DNA of 64,000 bases from Burkholderiaceae bacterium (GTDB lineage Bacteria > Pseudomonadota > Gammaproteobacteria > Burkholderiales > Burkholderiaceae_C), in assembly GCA_019751915.1 (NCBI GenBank), contig JAIEMS010000022.1, positions 62,001 to 126,000 on the forward strand. Direction: 5' to 3'. Positions 7,956-16,493 of the stretch are shown in pieces. How positions within the stretch are numbered: the first letter of the stretch is position 1; the number at the start of each line of letters is the position of its first letter. Position numbers and translations under genes: made by a program. Below the pieces are notes generated by a model. That model did no database searches. It was not told the DNA's origin and saw nothing but the letters and a program-made list of their open reading frames with translations.

Positions 7956-10394
7956 TTAAACCCGCAGTCGGGCATCGGTTTGTGCCGTCAATTGCACCAC
8001 AACGGCTTGCACTGCGGTGTCGATCTCGGCCTCGGTCAGGCTGGCATCGGCGCTGCCCAGCGTCAAGCGTACCGCCAAGCTCTTTTCGCCCGCCGCCAAT
8101 CCGGTGTTGGTAGCGACTTCGCCCGCTTTGGGCGGCTTGGCACGGTACACGTCAAACAACACGGCACTGCGCAGCAGTGTTGCGGGCAAAGCCGACTCGA
8201 TGGCCGCCATCAGCTGCGCATGGGTCACGGACTCGGCCACCACCACCGCCAAGTCGCGCTCGACGCTCTGGTGCTTGGGCACGGTCTTGAACTGGGGCAC
8301 GGCACGTTGCAGCACCGCATCGAGTTCCAACTCAAACATCACCGGTGTCTGCGCCAGCTCCCACGACTGGCGCCATTGCGGGTGCAATTCACCTATAAAG
8401 CCGATAGCACGGCCCTGCACCAACACCCGAGCACAACGCCCGGGGTGCATGGCCGGGTGGGTGGCAGGCTCAAACTGGGCTTTCAAAGGTGCCAGCAAAG
8501 CCTCCACGTCGCCCTTGACATCAAAAAAGTCAATGGCTTGCTCCTTGCGGCCCCATTGCAAGACATCCGTCGGGCCGCAAGCCAAGCCTGCCACACGCAT
8601 GGGCTGGTCAAAACCCTCGACGGTGGTGTCGGTGTTGGCCACCGAAGCATCACGCAAAAAGACCCGGCCCAACTCAAAGACACGCACCCGCTCGGCACGG
8701 CGGTCAAGATTGAACTTCAAAACTTGTAGCAAAGAACCCAATAGGGACGAGCGCATCACCCCCATTTGGCTTGCAATCGGGTTCAAAAGCTTGATCGGGT
8801 TGGCATTGCCGGCCAGCTCGTGCTCCCAGCGCTCATCGACAAAACTAAAGTTGATGGTTTCCTGATAACCCAGTGCGGCGATTTGGCGGCGCACAGCAAA
8901 GGCGCTGCGCTGGTTTTCAGCGCGCAGTTGGGGCGTGATGGGGGCCAGCGGCGGCGTGGTCGGCAGGTTGTTGTAACCCACCATGCGCGCCACTTCTTCG
9001 ATCAGGTCTTCTTCGATGGTGATATCGAAACGGTACGAGGGCGGCGTGACCGTCACCGTGCCATCACCTTGCACCAAGGGCAGACCCAAACGGGCCAGTG
9101 CATCAACGCACTGGGCCTGCGTCAGCGCCATGCCAATCACGCGGGCCGCACGCGCCACACGCAACGTCACAGCTTTGGCAGTGGGCACATTGACCTGCAC
9201 ATCGTCCATCGGCCCAGCAGCACCGCCGCAAATGGACTGCACCAAAGCCGTAATGCGTTCAATGTGCTCGACCGTTTGACCGGGATCGACACCGCGCTCA
9301 AACCGATGCCCCGCATCGGTCGAGAAGTTGTAGCGGCGCGAGCGCCCAGCAATCGCCTTGGGCCACCAAAAAGCCGCTTCGATATAGACATTCTGGGTGT
9401 CGTCAGACACCGCCGTGGCATCGCCGCCCATGATGCCGGCCAAGGATTCGACCTGCACATCGTCGGCAATCACACCCACTTGCCCATCGACCGTGACAGT
9501 GTTGCCATTGAGCAATTTGAGCTGCTCACCCGGATTGCCCCAACGTACATCAAGGCCACCGTGGATTTTGTCGAGGTCAAAAATGTGCGAAGGCCGACCC
9601 AGCTCAAACATGACGTAGTTGGAAATATCGACCAACGGCGCTACGCTGCGCTGACCACAGCGGGCCAACCTATCGACCATCCACTGCGGCGTGGAGGCGC
9701 GTGGATTGACACCACGCACAATGCGGCCCGAAAAACGTCCACACAAGTCGGGCGCACTGACCTTGACGGCCAGACGATCGGTATGTGCCGGAGCTACAGC
9801 TGGAAATTCGGGGGTCTTCAGGGGGGCACCGGTCAGGGCAGCCACCTCGCGGGCAATGCCATAGACGCTCAGAGCATGGGCCAAATTCGGCGTTAGCTTG
9901 AGGGTAAAAAGGGTGTCGTCGAGATTCAAATGGGCGCGAATGTCTTGCCCGACCACAGCGTCAGCGGCCAACTCCAGTAAACCGCCCTGTTCTTCCGAAA
10001 TTTTCAACTCGCGGGCCGAGCACAGCATCCCCTGACTCTCTACGCCACGCAACTTGCCCAATTTGATGAGAAAGGGCTTGCCGTCTTCACCCGGCGGCAG
10101 CTCGGCACCAACCAACGCACAGGGCACTTTGATACCGACGCGGGCATTGGGCGCACCACAAACGATGTTGAGCCACTCGCCTTGGCCGACATCGACTTGG
10201 CACACGCGCAGACGGTCGGCATTGGGGTGCTGCACCGCCTCTTTAATTTCACCGACGACGATGCGGGTAAACGGCGGCGCTACGGGCCTCAGTTCTTCCA
10301 CTTCAAGACCGGCCATGGTCAGGGTTTCGGCCAGCTCAGTCGTCGTGAGCGGTGGGTTGCAAAATTCGCGCAACCAAGATTCAGGAAATTGCAT
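7956..10394 (-). CDS. pheT: Phenylalanyl-tRNA synthetase beta subunit
   Basis: Large subunit (812 residues) of the alpha2-beta2 PheRS that charges tRNA-Phe. The beta subunit edits Tyr-tRNA-Phe and binds the tRNA. It begins MQFPESWLREFCNPPL, followed by the EMAP/tRNA-binding OB fold (VVGEIKEAVQHPNADRLRVC), the B3/B4 editing domain, the B5 domain, the catalytic-like core (ALGYQETINFSFV) and a C-terminal anticodon-binding ferredoxin-like domain (VPKHQSVERDLAVVV). It is 49 bases downstream of pheS on the same strand and is followed closely by ihfA. Length and domain order are typical; nothing is missing. Confidence 0.97.
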   Translation of the reverse strand: MQFPESWLREFCNPPLTTTELAETLTMAGLEVEELRPVAPPFTRIVVGEIKEAVQHPNADRLRVCQVDVGQGEWLNIVCGAPNARVGIKVPCALVGAELPPGEDGKPFLIKLGKLRGVESQGMLCSARELKISEEQGGLLELAADAVVGQDIRAHLNLDDTLFTLKLTPNLAHALSVYGIAREVAALTGAPLKTPEFPAVAPAHTDRLAVKVSAPDLCGRFSGRIVRGVNPRASTPQWMVDRLARCGQRSVAPLVDISNYVMFELGRPSHIFDLDKIHGGLDVRWGNPGEQLKLLNGNTVTVDGQVGVIADDVQVESLAGIMGGDATAVSDDTQNVYIEAAFWWPKAIAGRSRRYNFSTDAGHRFERGVDPGQTVEHIERITALVQSICGGAAGPMDDVQVNVPTAKAVTLRVARAARVIGMALTQAQCVDALARLGLPLVQGDGTVTVTPPSYRFDITIEEDLIEEVARMVGYNNLPTTPPLAPITPQLRAENQRSAFAVRRQIAALGYQETINFSFVDERWEHELAGNANPIKLLNPIASQMGVMRSSLLGSLLQVLKFNLDRRAERVRVFELGRVFLRDASVANTDTTVEGFDQPMRVAGLACGPTDVLQWGRKEQAIDFFDVKGDVEALLAPLKAQFEPATHPAMHPGRCARVLVQGRAIGFIGELHPQWRQSWELAQTPVMFELELDAVLQRAVPQFKTVPKHQSVERDLAVVVAESVTHAQLMAAIESALPATLLRSAVLFDVYRAKPPKAGEVATNTGLAAGEKSLAVRLTLGSADASLTEAEIDTAVQAVVVQLTAQTDARLRV

Positions 10395-10443
10395 AGTCAG
10401 ACTTTTCGACTTTGGTACGGTTCAGAGGCTTGGCGACAAGGCT

Positions 10444-11496
10444 TTATTGGAATTGCGACAGAAAGCGAATGTCGCCGTCAAAAAACAAGCGCAAATCGTT
10501 GACACCGTAACGCAGCATGGTCAGGCGATCCGGGCCCATACCAAAGGCAAAGCCGATGTATTTTTCCGGATCGAGGCCCATGTTTCGCACCACATTCGGA
10601 TGCACTTGCCCAGAACCGGCCACTTCGAGCCAACGCCCAGCCAAAGGGCCGGTTTGGAACTGGATATCGATTTCGGCACTCGGCTCCGTGAACGGAAAAA
10701 AGCTCGGGCGAAAGCGCAACACCAAATCGTCGCTTTCGAAAAAGGTGCGGCAAAAGTCGGTAAACACGACTTTGAGGTCTTTGAAACTGACGTTTTCGCC
10801 AATCCACAACCCTTCGCACTGGTGAAACATCGGCGAATGGGTGGCATCGCTATCGACGCGGTAGGTGCGGCCAGGGGCGATGACACGAATCTCCGGCATT
10901 GGCTGACCCGCATCCAAAGCGCTACGGTGCTTTTTGACGTGCTGGACTGCATGGCGAATTTGCATCGGGCTGGTGTGCGTGCGAAGCAAATTGGGTGCAT
11001 GGGCCGGGCCACCTTCGACATAAAAAGTGTCGTGCATTGAGCGCGCTGGGTGGTCTTCGGGCGTGTTGAGCGCCGTAAAGTTGAACCAATCGGTTTCGAT
11101 CTCTGGGCCTTGGGCCACATCGAAACCCATCGAGCCAAAAATGCCCTCAATACGCTCGAGCGTCAACGATACCGGGTGCAAACCACCCGTACCACGCTGG
11201 CGACCGGGCAAGCTGACATCCAAGGCTTCGGCTTTGAGCTGCATTTGCAACTCGGCATCGGCCAGTGCTTGGCGACGCGCTGTAAGTGCTGCTTCGATGG
11301 CCTGTTTTGCCACGTTGATGGCCGCGCCGCGCGATTTTTTCTCGTCCACGGAAAGCTGCGCCATGCCCTTCATCAGTTCGGTCACACGACCGGACTTGCC
11401 CAAAAATTGGGCCTTGGCATTTTCCAAATCGGCAGGGGTGGCGCTTTGTGCAAACAATTGCTGCGCGCTTTCAACCAGAGAGTCCAACTCGTTCAT
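10444..11496 (-). CDS. pheS: Phenylalanyl-tRNA synthetase alpha subunit
   Basis: Catalytic subunit (350 residues) of PheRS, class II. The N-terminal coiled coil (roughly 1-90) is followed by the catalytic core with motif 2-type [10 protein letters not shown], the [19 protein letters not shown] region, [15 protein letters not shown] and the motif 3-type [17 protein letters not shown]. The start ATG at 11494-11496 follows an intergenic palindromic repeat that separates it from rplT by about 100 bases. It is in operon order with pheT. Typical length for bacteria. Confidence 0.97.
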   Translation of the reverse strand: MNELDSLVESAQQLFAQSATPADLENAKAQFLGKSGRVTELMKGMAQLSVDEKKSRGAAINVAKQAIEAALTARRQALADAELQMQLKAEALDVSLPGRQRGTGGLHPVSLTLERIEGIFGSMGFDVAQGPEIETDWFNFTALNTPEDHPARSMHDTFYVEGGPAHAPNLLRTHTSPMQIRHAVQHVKKHRSALDAGQPMPEIRVIAPGRTYRVDSDATHSPMFHQCEGLWIGENVSFKDLKVVFTDFCRTFFESDDLVLRFRPSFFPFTEPSAEIDIQFQTGPLAGRWLEVAGSGQVHPNVVRNMGLDPEKYIGFAFGMGPDRLTMLRYGVNDLRLFFDGDIRFLSQFQ

Positions 11497-11516
11497 TATG
11501 TGCTCTTCAAAAGAAA

Positions 11517-11590
11517 CAAGGGCTAGTGCTTTTTCAAGCTCTAGCCCTTGCTGTTTATGCGCTAAAAGCTATCAAAAAGATAGCTTTTTG
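11517..11590. repeat. Double palindromic repeat between rplT and pheS, possible terminator
   Basis: Two perfect inverted repeats occupy the rplT-pheS gap: CAAGGGCTAG/CTAGCCCTTG (11517-11526 with 11541-11550) and AGCTATC/GATAGCT (11567-11573 with 11579-11585). On the minus strand the second stem is followed by T-rich sequence, so it could attenuate transcription between rplT and pheS. The words match the dispersed repeat family seen elsewhere in this window. Confidence 0.6.
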
Positions 11591-11598
11591 TCGTGAAC

Positions 11599-11958
11599 TC
11601 AAGCAGCCAGTTTGGCCTTGACTTGTTCCACGATGCTGCCAAAGGCAGCCTTGTCATGCACTGCGAGATCGGCCAGCACTTTGCGGTCGATTTCGATGCA
11701 AGCTTTCTTCAGGCCGTTAGCGAATTGGCTGTACGTCAGGCCCAATTCACGGGCACCAGCGTTGATACGGGCAATCCAGAGGCGGCGGAAAACGCGCTTC
11801 TTAGCGCGGCGGTCACGGTAGGCATATTGGCCTGCCTTCATCACCGCTTGTTTAGCGATGCGATAGACGTTACCGCGGCGACCGCGAAAACCCTTAGCGA
11901 GGGCGAGAACTTTTTTGTGACGGGCGTGAGCCGTTACACCACGTTTGACGCGAGGCAT
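11599..11958 (-). CDS. rplT: 50S ribosomal protein L20
   Basis: Ribosomal protein of 119 residues that binds 23S rRNA early in large-subunit assembly. It begins [18 protein letters not shown], with the basic helical extension [21 protein letters not shown] and the globular domain ending in ERL-type helices. It lies 24 bases after rpmI. In Escherichia coli, L20 also represses translation of its own operon by binding an mRNA structure upstream of rpmI; hairpins in the corresponding position here (12218-12336) could serve the same role, which is inference. Confidence 0.98.
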   Translation of the reverse strand: MPRVKRGVTAHARHKKVLALAKGFRGRRGNVYRIAKQAVMKAGQYAYRDRRAKKRVFRRLWIARINAGARELGLTYSQFANGLKKACIEIDRKVLADLAVHDKAAFGSIVEQVKAKLAA

Positions 11959-11982
11959 GTATCTATTCCTTGTTCGTCGTTA

Positions 11983-12186
11983 TTACAGGCCGGCAAACGG
12001 CAGCATCTGCGCCATGTGACCCATATTGGTCTCATGAACGGCGGCAATGCCGCGCAGTTGGCGCTTGTTCTTGGTCGTCTTCTTGGTCAAAATGTGACGC
12101 TTGAAGGCATGACCGCGCTTGACGGTACCACCCGGACGAACGCGAAAGCGCTTTTTGGCGCTGCTCTTGGTCTTCATTTTGGGCAT
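11983..12186 (-). CDS. rpmI: 50S ribosomal protein L35
   Basis: Small basic ribosomal protein of 67 residues beginning [20 protein letters not shown], with the [20 protein letters not shown] stretch typical of L35. It sits between infC and rplT in the canonical infC-rpmI-rplT order. The gap to infC is 184 bases and holds several hairpins, consistent with a regulated leader. Confidence 0.98.
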   Translation of the reverse strand: MPKMKTKSSAKKRFRVRPGGTVKRGHAFKRHILTKKTTKNKRQLRGIAAVHETNMGHMAQMLPFAGL

Positions 12187-12217
12187 GTGAATGCTCCTTT
12201 ACTTGTGCTCGTGAGGC

Positions 12218-12336
12218 GTTCGCAAACCTGTATGCGAACTTGTTGGCCCCGAGCCACTTTTATTAGCAGGCGCAATGCCTGCTACAGAAAAATGCTTTCG
12301 CACCTTTCTGTGTTCAGTGCAGCTCTCCGGCTGCAC
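12218..12336 (-). promoter_or_regulatory. Structured infC-rpmI spacer, candidate L20 autoregulatory leader
   Basis: The 184-base spacer holds three perfect stems: GTTCGCA/TGCGAAC (12218-12224 with 12233-12239), TAGCAGGC/GCCTGCTA (12264-12271 with 12277-12284) and GTGCAGC/GCTGCAC (12317-12323 with 12330-12336). In enterobacteria the same spacer folds into an L20-binding structure that represses rpmI-rplT translation. The structural equivalence here is inferred from position and hairpin content only. Confidence 0.4.
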
Positions 12337-12370
12337 CGCTCAATTCAATGCCATGTGACTGGCTGAGAAT

Positions 12371-12973
12371 TTATTCTGCGTGCTCAGACCCAGCAGCCAC
12401 TTCGGCAGAGGGTTTGGCGGCAGAAGACTTTTTGCGTGCCGGCGCAATCATCATGATCATCTGGCGACCTTCGAGTCGAGGAAATTGCTCGACCAAAATG
12501 GTATCGGCCAAATCATCACGGATGCGATTGAGCAATGCCAAGCCCAATTCTTGGTGCGTGATTTCACGACCACGGAATCGCAACGTAATTTTGCACTTAT
12601 CGCCATCCGCCAAAAAGCGGCGGATATTGCGCATCTTGATGTTGTAGTCGCCGTCGTCTGTACCGGGTCGGAATTTGATTTCTTTGATTTCAATCACGGT
12701 CTGCTTGGCTTTGGCTTCGGCAGCACGTTTTTGCTCTAGGTACTTGAACTTACCGTAGTCCATCAGACGGCACACCGGGGGATTGGCTGTGGCGGCAATT
12801 TCTACCAAATCCACATCCAACTCGCCCGCCATGCGCAGGGCTTCCATCAAGCTGACCACGCCGAGCGGCTCATTATCGGGGCCGGAAAGACGCACTTCAG
12901 GCGCCATAATTTCACGGTTCAGACGGTGTTTACGCTCTTCGCGGTGGCGACGATCACGAAATTCAGTAGCTAT
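12371..12973 (-). CDS. infC: Translation initiation factor IF-3, apparent AUA start
   Basis: IF-3 (200 residues) binds the 30S subunit, prevents premature 50S joining and discriminates against non-canonical start codons. The N-domain ([19 protein letters not shown]), linker, and C-domain ([36 protein letters not shown]) are all present, plus a short Ala-rich tail. No ATG exists near the expected N-terminus. The best start is an ATA at 12971-12973, giving [14 protein letters not shown], with the Shine-Dalgarno AAGGG (12982-12986) 8 bases upstream. A GTG at 12980-12982 is in frame but overlaps that ribosome site. A rare start codon on infC is the known basis of IF-3 autoregulation in E. coli (AUU). 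Confidence 0.93.
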   Translation of the reverse strand: MATEFRDRRHREERKHRLNREIMAPEVRLSGPDNEPLGVVSLMEALRMAGELDVDLVEIAATANPPVCRLMDYGKFKYLEQKRAAEAKAKQTVIEIKEIKFRPGTDDGDYNIKMRNIRRFLADGDKCKITLRFRGREITHQELGLALLNRIRDDLADTILVEQFPRLEGRQMIMMIAPARKKSSAAKPSAEVAAGSEHAE

Positions 12974-12986
12974 GGCTATCACCCTT
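12971..12986 (-). promoter_or_regulatory. infC ribosome binding site with AUA start codon
   Basis: The Shine-Dalgarno AAGGG at 12982-12986, an 8-base spacer and an ATA codon at 12971-12973 give the expected IF-3 N-terminus. The alternative in-frame GTG (12980-12982) shares a base with the ribosome-binding sequence, so it is unlikely to be used. An ATA at 12977-12979 is only 2 bases from it. Confidence 0.7.
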
Positions 12987-13059
12987 AAATCAAAATGCTA
13001 CAAAAAGTGTAGCCTCTTTGGTACCAACGCAGGCACGCCAAAGCCTATTCAAATACTGG

Positions 13060-14979
13060 TCAAGCTTTGGAGGCAATGTCTTGGGCGATGAGTTCAATAA
13101 ACGCATCTACCGACATCACACCGAGGTCTTTATTGCCCCGAGCGCGCACTGCAACGGCACCAGCCGCCCGCTCCTTGTCGCCAGCGACGAGGATATAAGG
13201 CAACTTGCGCATCGAATGCTCTCGTATTTTATACGTAATCTTTTCGTTGCGCAGGTCCAGCGCGGCCCGTAAGGGGTGTTGTGGCAAGGCTTTTTCGAGT
13301 TTTTCGGCAATTTCGCGACAGTAATCGGCTTGTGCATCGGTGATGTTCAGAATAGCCACCTGCACAGGTGCCAACCAAGTGGGCAAAGCACCAGCATGCT
13401 CTTCGATCAAAATACCGATAAAACGCTCTAAGCTACCAACAATGGCGCGGTGCAACATCACCGGGCGGTGCCGAGCACCGTCTTCACCCACATATTCGGC
13501 ATCGAGCCGTTCTGGCATCGAAAAATCGACCTGAATGGTGCCGCACTGCCATTGGCGGCCAATCGCGTCTTTCAAGGTGTATTCGATTTTCGGGCCATAA
13601 AACGCACCATCACCGGGGGAAATTTCAAACTCACAACCCGATGCGCGCAGGCTCTCCATCAAGGCATATTCGGCTTTATCCCAGATTTCATCCGAGCCAA
13701 TGCGCGCTTCAGGCCGCGTTGCCACCTTGTAGATGATGTTCTTGAAACCAAAGTCTTTGTAGACCTTTTGCAGCAAGGCGGTGTAGGCCAAGCACTCGGG
13801 CAAAACTTGGTCTTCGGTACAGAAAATATGACCATCGTCTTGGGTAAAGCCACGCACCCGCATGATGCCGTGCAAACCACCCGAAGGCTCATTGCGGTGG
13901 CATTGACCAAACTCACCGTAACGCAATGGCAAATCACGGTAGCTCTTGATACCTTGCTTGAATATCAAGATGTGACCGGGGCAGTTCATCGGTTTAAGGG
14001 CGTAATCGCGCTTTTCGCTCTCGGTGACGAACATGTTGTCACGGTACTTGTCCCAGTGCCCGGTTTTTTCCCAGAGCGTTTTGTCCAGAATTTGCGGGCC
14101 TTTGACCTCTTGGTAACCGTTGTCACGGTACACGCGGCGCATGTATTGTTCGACCTCTTGCCACAGTGTCCAGCCCTTGGGGTGCCAAAATACGGTGCCC
14201 GGTGCGTGTTCGTCGATGTGGAACAAATCCAGCTCCCGGCCCAACTTGCGGTGATCGCGCTTTTCAGCCTCTTCCAGCATGGTCAGGTACTGTTGCAGTT
14301 CGTCTTTGCTGGCCCAAGCGGTGCCGTAAATACGTTGCAGCATTTCGTTGCGGTGATCGCCGCGCCAGTAGGCACCTGCGACCTTCATTAGTTTGAAATG
14401 CTTGAGCTTGCCGGTGCTGGGAACGTGCGGGCCACGGCACAGGTCTTCAAACGCGCCTTCGCGGTACAAACTCACGTCTTCGTTGCTCGGAATGCTGGCG
14501 ATGATTTCAGCTTTGTAGTTTTCGCCCAAGCCCTTGAAATAAGCCACCGCTTCATCGCGTGGTAATACACGGCGCACCACAGGTTCGTCCTTGGCCGCCA
14601 GCGCGGCCATGCGTTTTTCAATGGCGACCAAGTCTTCCGGAGTAAACGGGCGTTTATAGGAAAAATCGTAGAAAAATCCGTTCTCAATCACCGGGCCGAT
14701 AGTCACTTGAGCGTCAGGAAACAAATCCTTGACGGCATAAGCCAACAAGTGTGCACTAGAGTGGCGGATCACATCCAGCCCATCCGCATCCTTGGCAGTA
14801 ACAATAGACAAAGGGCTATCAGCAACGATTTGGTAGCTGGTATCGACCACTTGGTCACCGATTTTTCCGGCCAAGGCGGCCTTGGCCAAGCCAGCGCCAA
14901 TCGAAGCGGCGACTTCAGCCACCGTGACTGGGCCGGGAAACTCACGTTGGGAGCCGTCGGGAAGCGTGATGTGAATCAT
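13060..14979 (-). CDS. thrS: Threonyl-tRNA synthetase
   Basis: Class II synthetase of 639 residues that charges tRNA-Thr and edits Ser-tRNA-Thr. Domains in order are the N-terminal TGS domain ([15 protein letters not shown]), the editing domain with [15 protein letters not shown] (HxxxH), the catalytic core ([29 protein letters not shown], the [22 protein letters not shown] motif 2 region, [18 protein letters not shown]) and the C-terminal anticodon-binding domain. It is the first enzyme gene of the infC-rpmI-rplT-pheST-ihfA operon. About 20 bases before the ATG is an intrinsic terminator, itself preceded by a threonine-rich leader ORF, which points to attenuation by charged tRNA-Thr. Confidence 0.98.
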   Translation of the reverse strand: MIHITLPDGSQREFPGPVTVAEVAASIGAGLAKAALAGKIGDQVVDTSYQIVADSPLSIVTAKDADGLDVIRHSSAHLLAYAVKDLFPDAQVTIGPVIENGFFYDFSYKRPFTPEDLVAIEKRMAALAAKDEPVVRRVLPRDEAVAYFKGLGENYKAEIIASIPSNEDVSLYREGAFEDLCRGPHVPSTGKLKHFKLMKVAGAYWRGDHRNEMLQRIYGTAWASKDELQQYLTMLEEAEKRDHRKLGRELDLFHIDEHAPGTVFWHPKGWTLWQEVEQYMRRVYRDNGYQEVKGPQILDKTLWEKTGHWDKYRDNMFVTESEKRDYALKPMNCPGHILIFKQGIKSYRDLPLRYGEFGQCHRNEPSGGLHGIMRVRGFTQDDGHIFCTEDQVLPECLAYTALLQKVYKDFGFKNIIYKVATRPEARIGSDEIWDKAEYALMESLRASGCEFEISPGDGAFYGPKIEYTLKDAIGRQWQCGTIQVDFSMPERLDAEYVGEDGARHRPVMLHRAIVGSLERFIGILIEEHAGALPTWLAPVQVAILNITDAQADYCREIAEKLEKALPQHPLRAALDLRNEKITYKIREHSMRKLPYILVAGDKERAAGAVAVRARGNKDLGVMSVDAFIELIAQDIASKA

Positions 14980-15000
14980 AAGAGTTGTCCTGAATTCAAA

Positions 15001-15036
15001 AACAAAAAAGCGCGGAACCAGTTGGCCGCGCTTTGA
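15001..15036 (-). terminator. Attenuator (intrinsic terminator) upstream of thrS
   Basis: On the minus strand a 9-bp GC-rich stem AAAGCGCGG/CCGCGCTTT (15026-15034 with 15007-15015) is followed at once by a T-rich run, ending about 20 bases before the thrS start. It lies after the leader peptide stop. The 5' arm of the stem can instead pair with GTTCGCGC at 15062-15069, giving a competing antiterminator. Confidence 0.8.
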
Positions 15037-15078
15037 AAGGTTGAGTGCAAATCTCGTGCAGGCGCGAACCGCCCAGCC

Positions 15079-15120
15079 CTAGCGGCGGGCAAAAGTCTCC
15101 GTGGTAGTTCGCGGTGTCAT
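15079..15120 (-). CDS. thrS leader peptide, threonine-rich
   Basis: A 13-codon ORF reading MTPRTTTETFARR then stop; five of its 13 residues are threonine, encoded by ACA, ACT, ACC, ACG and ACT. It lies between an upstream terminator and the thrS attenuator. A purine-rich AAAGG precedes the ATG by about 10 bases. A longer in-frame version starts at 15177 (32 residues, eight Thr... including three upstream of the cluster: T6, T9 and those in the shorter form). The segment CGCGAAC (plus-strand 15107-15113), which overlaps the first Thr codons, is complementary to GTTCGCG downstream (plus-strand 15063-15069). Stalling at these codons would free the latter to form an antiterminator. This is the classic logic of amino-acid attenuation; expression is not proven. 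Confidence 0.7.
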   Translation of the reverse strand: MTPRTTTETFARR

Positions 15121-15188
15121 AACCAGATTGCCTTTCTCGCCCTTGTGAATAGTCTGAATGGTGTAATGCCGCAGCATTTTAGCCGAAC

Positions 15189-15224
15189 AAAGAAAAAGCC
15201 CGGAGCGTGGTGCACCGGGCTTTT
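15189..15224 (-). terminator. Intrinsic terminator downstream of the aceA fragment
   Basis: A perfect 10-bp stem AAAAGCCCGG/CCGGGCTTTT (15194-15203 with 15215-15224) is followed on the minus strand by TTTC and TTTG. It would end transcripts coming from the aceA remnant and separate them from the thrS leader. Its AAAGAAAAAGCC edge matches the terminator of the intact aceA near 18982, as if both came from related copies. Confidence 0.75.
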
Positions 15225-15242
15225 AATGTGCAGCCGTCAGGC

Positions 15243-15620
15243 TACAAGCCAAATAGTAGTCGATAAAACCTTCGTCGCCAGGGTTAATGCCACGGGGCCC
15301 CATTGAATTTCGTCAGTGCGCTTGAAGGTGTTGTTGATGCGGCGCACCATGGTGGGCACCGAATCGTAAGCGTACAGCGACTGGTCGGGGTACATTGTCT
15401 CACTGGTGTTGCCGTCTGCGGCTACTTGCCAGCCCGACAGGTACACGGCTTCGAGGCCGGCCTTGGCTTGCTGCATGGCTTGACCGGCAGAGATAGCGCC
15501 GAAAGCGTTGACGTCACCCTTCTTGGCACCGTCGTTGACCTTGGCCCAGAGCTTTTCTGCGCCGTTCTTGGTGAAGGTGTGCTCGATAGGCAGGTTGCCG
15601 CACCCACGCACAAAAAAATT
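15243..15620 (-). pseudogene. Internal fragment of an isocitrate lyase gene
   Basis: The 138-residue frame at 15237-15653 contains about 100 residues nearly identical to part of the intact isocitrate lyase at 19057-20376 (shared [54 protein letters not shown]). The match begins near the residue before LPIEHTFTKNGAEKLWAKV. It runs out shortly after EIQWG, where one extra base shifts the frame, and the shifted frame continues [13 protein letters not shown] before homology ends. The N-terminus, the KKCGH catalytic motif and everything C-terminal are missing, so it cannot be active. Differences from the intact copy (IEHTFTKNGAEKLW versus [13 protein letters not shown]) suggest a diverged paralogue rather than a fresh duplication. 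Confidence 0.85.
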
Positions 15621-15698
15621 CCCAGTTGCGCTGGCCTGATGCGTTAAATACAATGTTTTCGTGCCGCACTAATTTAGCAATGCACTAAGGAAAATACC

Positions 15699-15971
15699 AT
15701 GCAGGCTATCGCGCCCCCCACAGTCAAGGTCATCGGTGCCAACGGGCAGATTTCCCTTGGTAAGCAGTTTGCTGGCCGTCAAGTGCTGGTTGAAGAACAA
15801 GAGACTGGCGTTTGGCTGATTCGCACGGCAACGGTCATTCCCGACAACGAGCGCTGGCTGCATGAACCTGAAGCGGCGGCTGATTTAGCACGCGCTACGG
15901 CTTGGTCAGCGCAGCAATCAGCATCTGACGCACAAACCGATACCGTATTGGCTACTTTGACCCAAGGTTAG
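15699..15971 (+). CDS. Probable AbrB-like antitoxin
   Basis: A 90-residue protein whose N-terminal half (VKVIGANGQISLGKQFAGRQV, then VWLIRTATVIPDNERWLH) resembles the swapped-hairpin AbrB/MazE/VapB DNA-binding fold. The C-terminal half is acidic and Ala-rich (EPEAAADLARATAW), suitable for wrapping a toxin. The next gene starts 8 bases after its stop and encodes a small basic RelE-like protein, the usual antitoxin-toxin order. It lies in the accessory island just beyond the aceA remnant. The family call is by resemblance; the pairing is the stronger evidence. Confidence 0.65.
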   Translation: MQAIAPPTVKVIGANGQISLGKQFAGRQVLVEEQETGVWLIRTATVIPDNERWLHEPEAAADLARATAWSAQQSASDAQTDTVLATLTQG

Positions 15972-15979
15972 CAAGAAAA

Positions 15980-16300
15980 ATGGGAGCAAACGATTCGCTG
16001 GTTCGGATTGATTTAAACAATCCGATATTCCAAGAACACCTTTTTTCTTTGCAAAAACCGGAACGTAACGCGGCTATTGATACTTTGAGAAAAATACGCC
16101 AGCTAAGTTGGGTGCAACTTTACCGCGACAGTGGCTTAAAGTGGGAAAAAATCATCAGCGTGAAACCACCGCAGGGCATAGATGCTATTTATTCACTGCG
16201 AATAACTCAATCCAGACGTTGCACAGCGTATCGTGATGGAGATTTTTTGCGCTTGTTAACGGTGGCGCCCGATCACGACAGCACCTATCAACGCAAATAG
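15980..16300 (+). CDS. Probable RelE/ParE-superfamily toxin
   Basis: A 106-residue basic protein with a RelE-like layout: an N-terminal FQEHLFSLQKPERNAAIDTL helix region, a central WEKIISVKPPQGIDAIYSLRI strand pair and the ending CTAYRDGDFLRLLTVAPDHD. The last part matches the YRVxYR...v.v..VxxHD.xY pattern of RelE-fold mRNA interferases. It sits 8 bases after the antitoxin-like gene, implying co-transcription and probably autorepression by the complex. The ATG at 15980 is preceded by AAGAAAA rather than a strong ribosome site, so translation may be coupled to the antitoxin. The target (ribosome or gyrase) is unknown. Confidence 0.6.
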   Translation: MGANDSLVRIDLNNPIFQEHLFSLQKPERNAAIDTLRKIRQLSWVQLYRDSGLKWEKIISVKPPQGIDAIYSLRITQSRRCTAYRDGDFLRLLTVAPDHDSTYQRK

Positions 16301-16493
16301 ATAAGCTCTCAAAAGCTTCAGCGGATACTGGCTCCATTCAGTCGGTATTTTTTAGCGTGCTGTAGCCTAGTCGCTGGTACCACAACCCAAACCCTGCCTC
16401 TGGAGCGTTAGGGGCTGCATTCCGACGCTGGAGCGGGGAAACGATCAAAACGCAAAAAACTCATTTGAGCCTAGCCCCTTTATTTGTACAATT

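Noticed and set aside
15237-15653. Functional second isocitrate lyase
   Set aside because: Only an internal fragment remains, with a frameshift and no catalytic loop.
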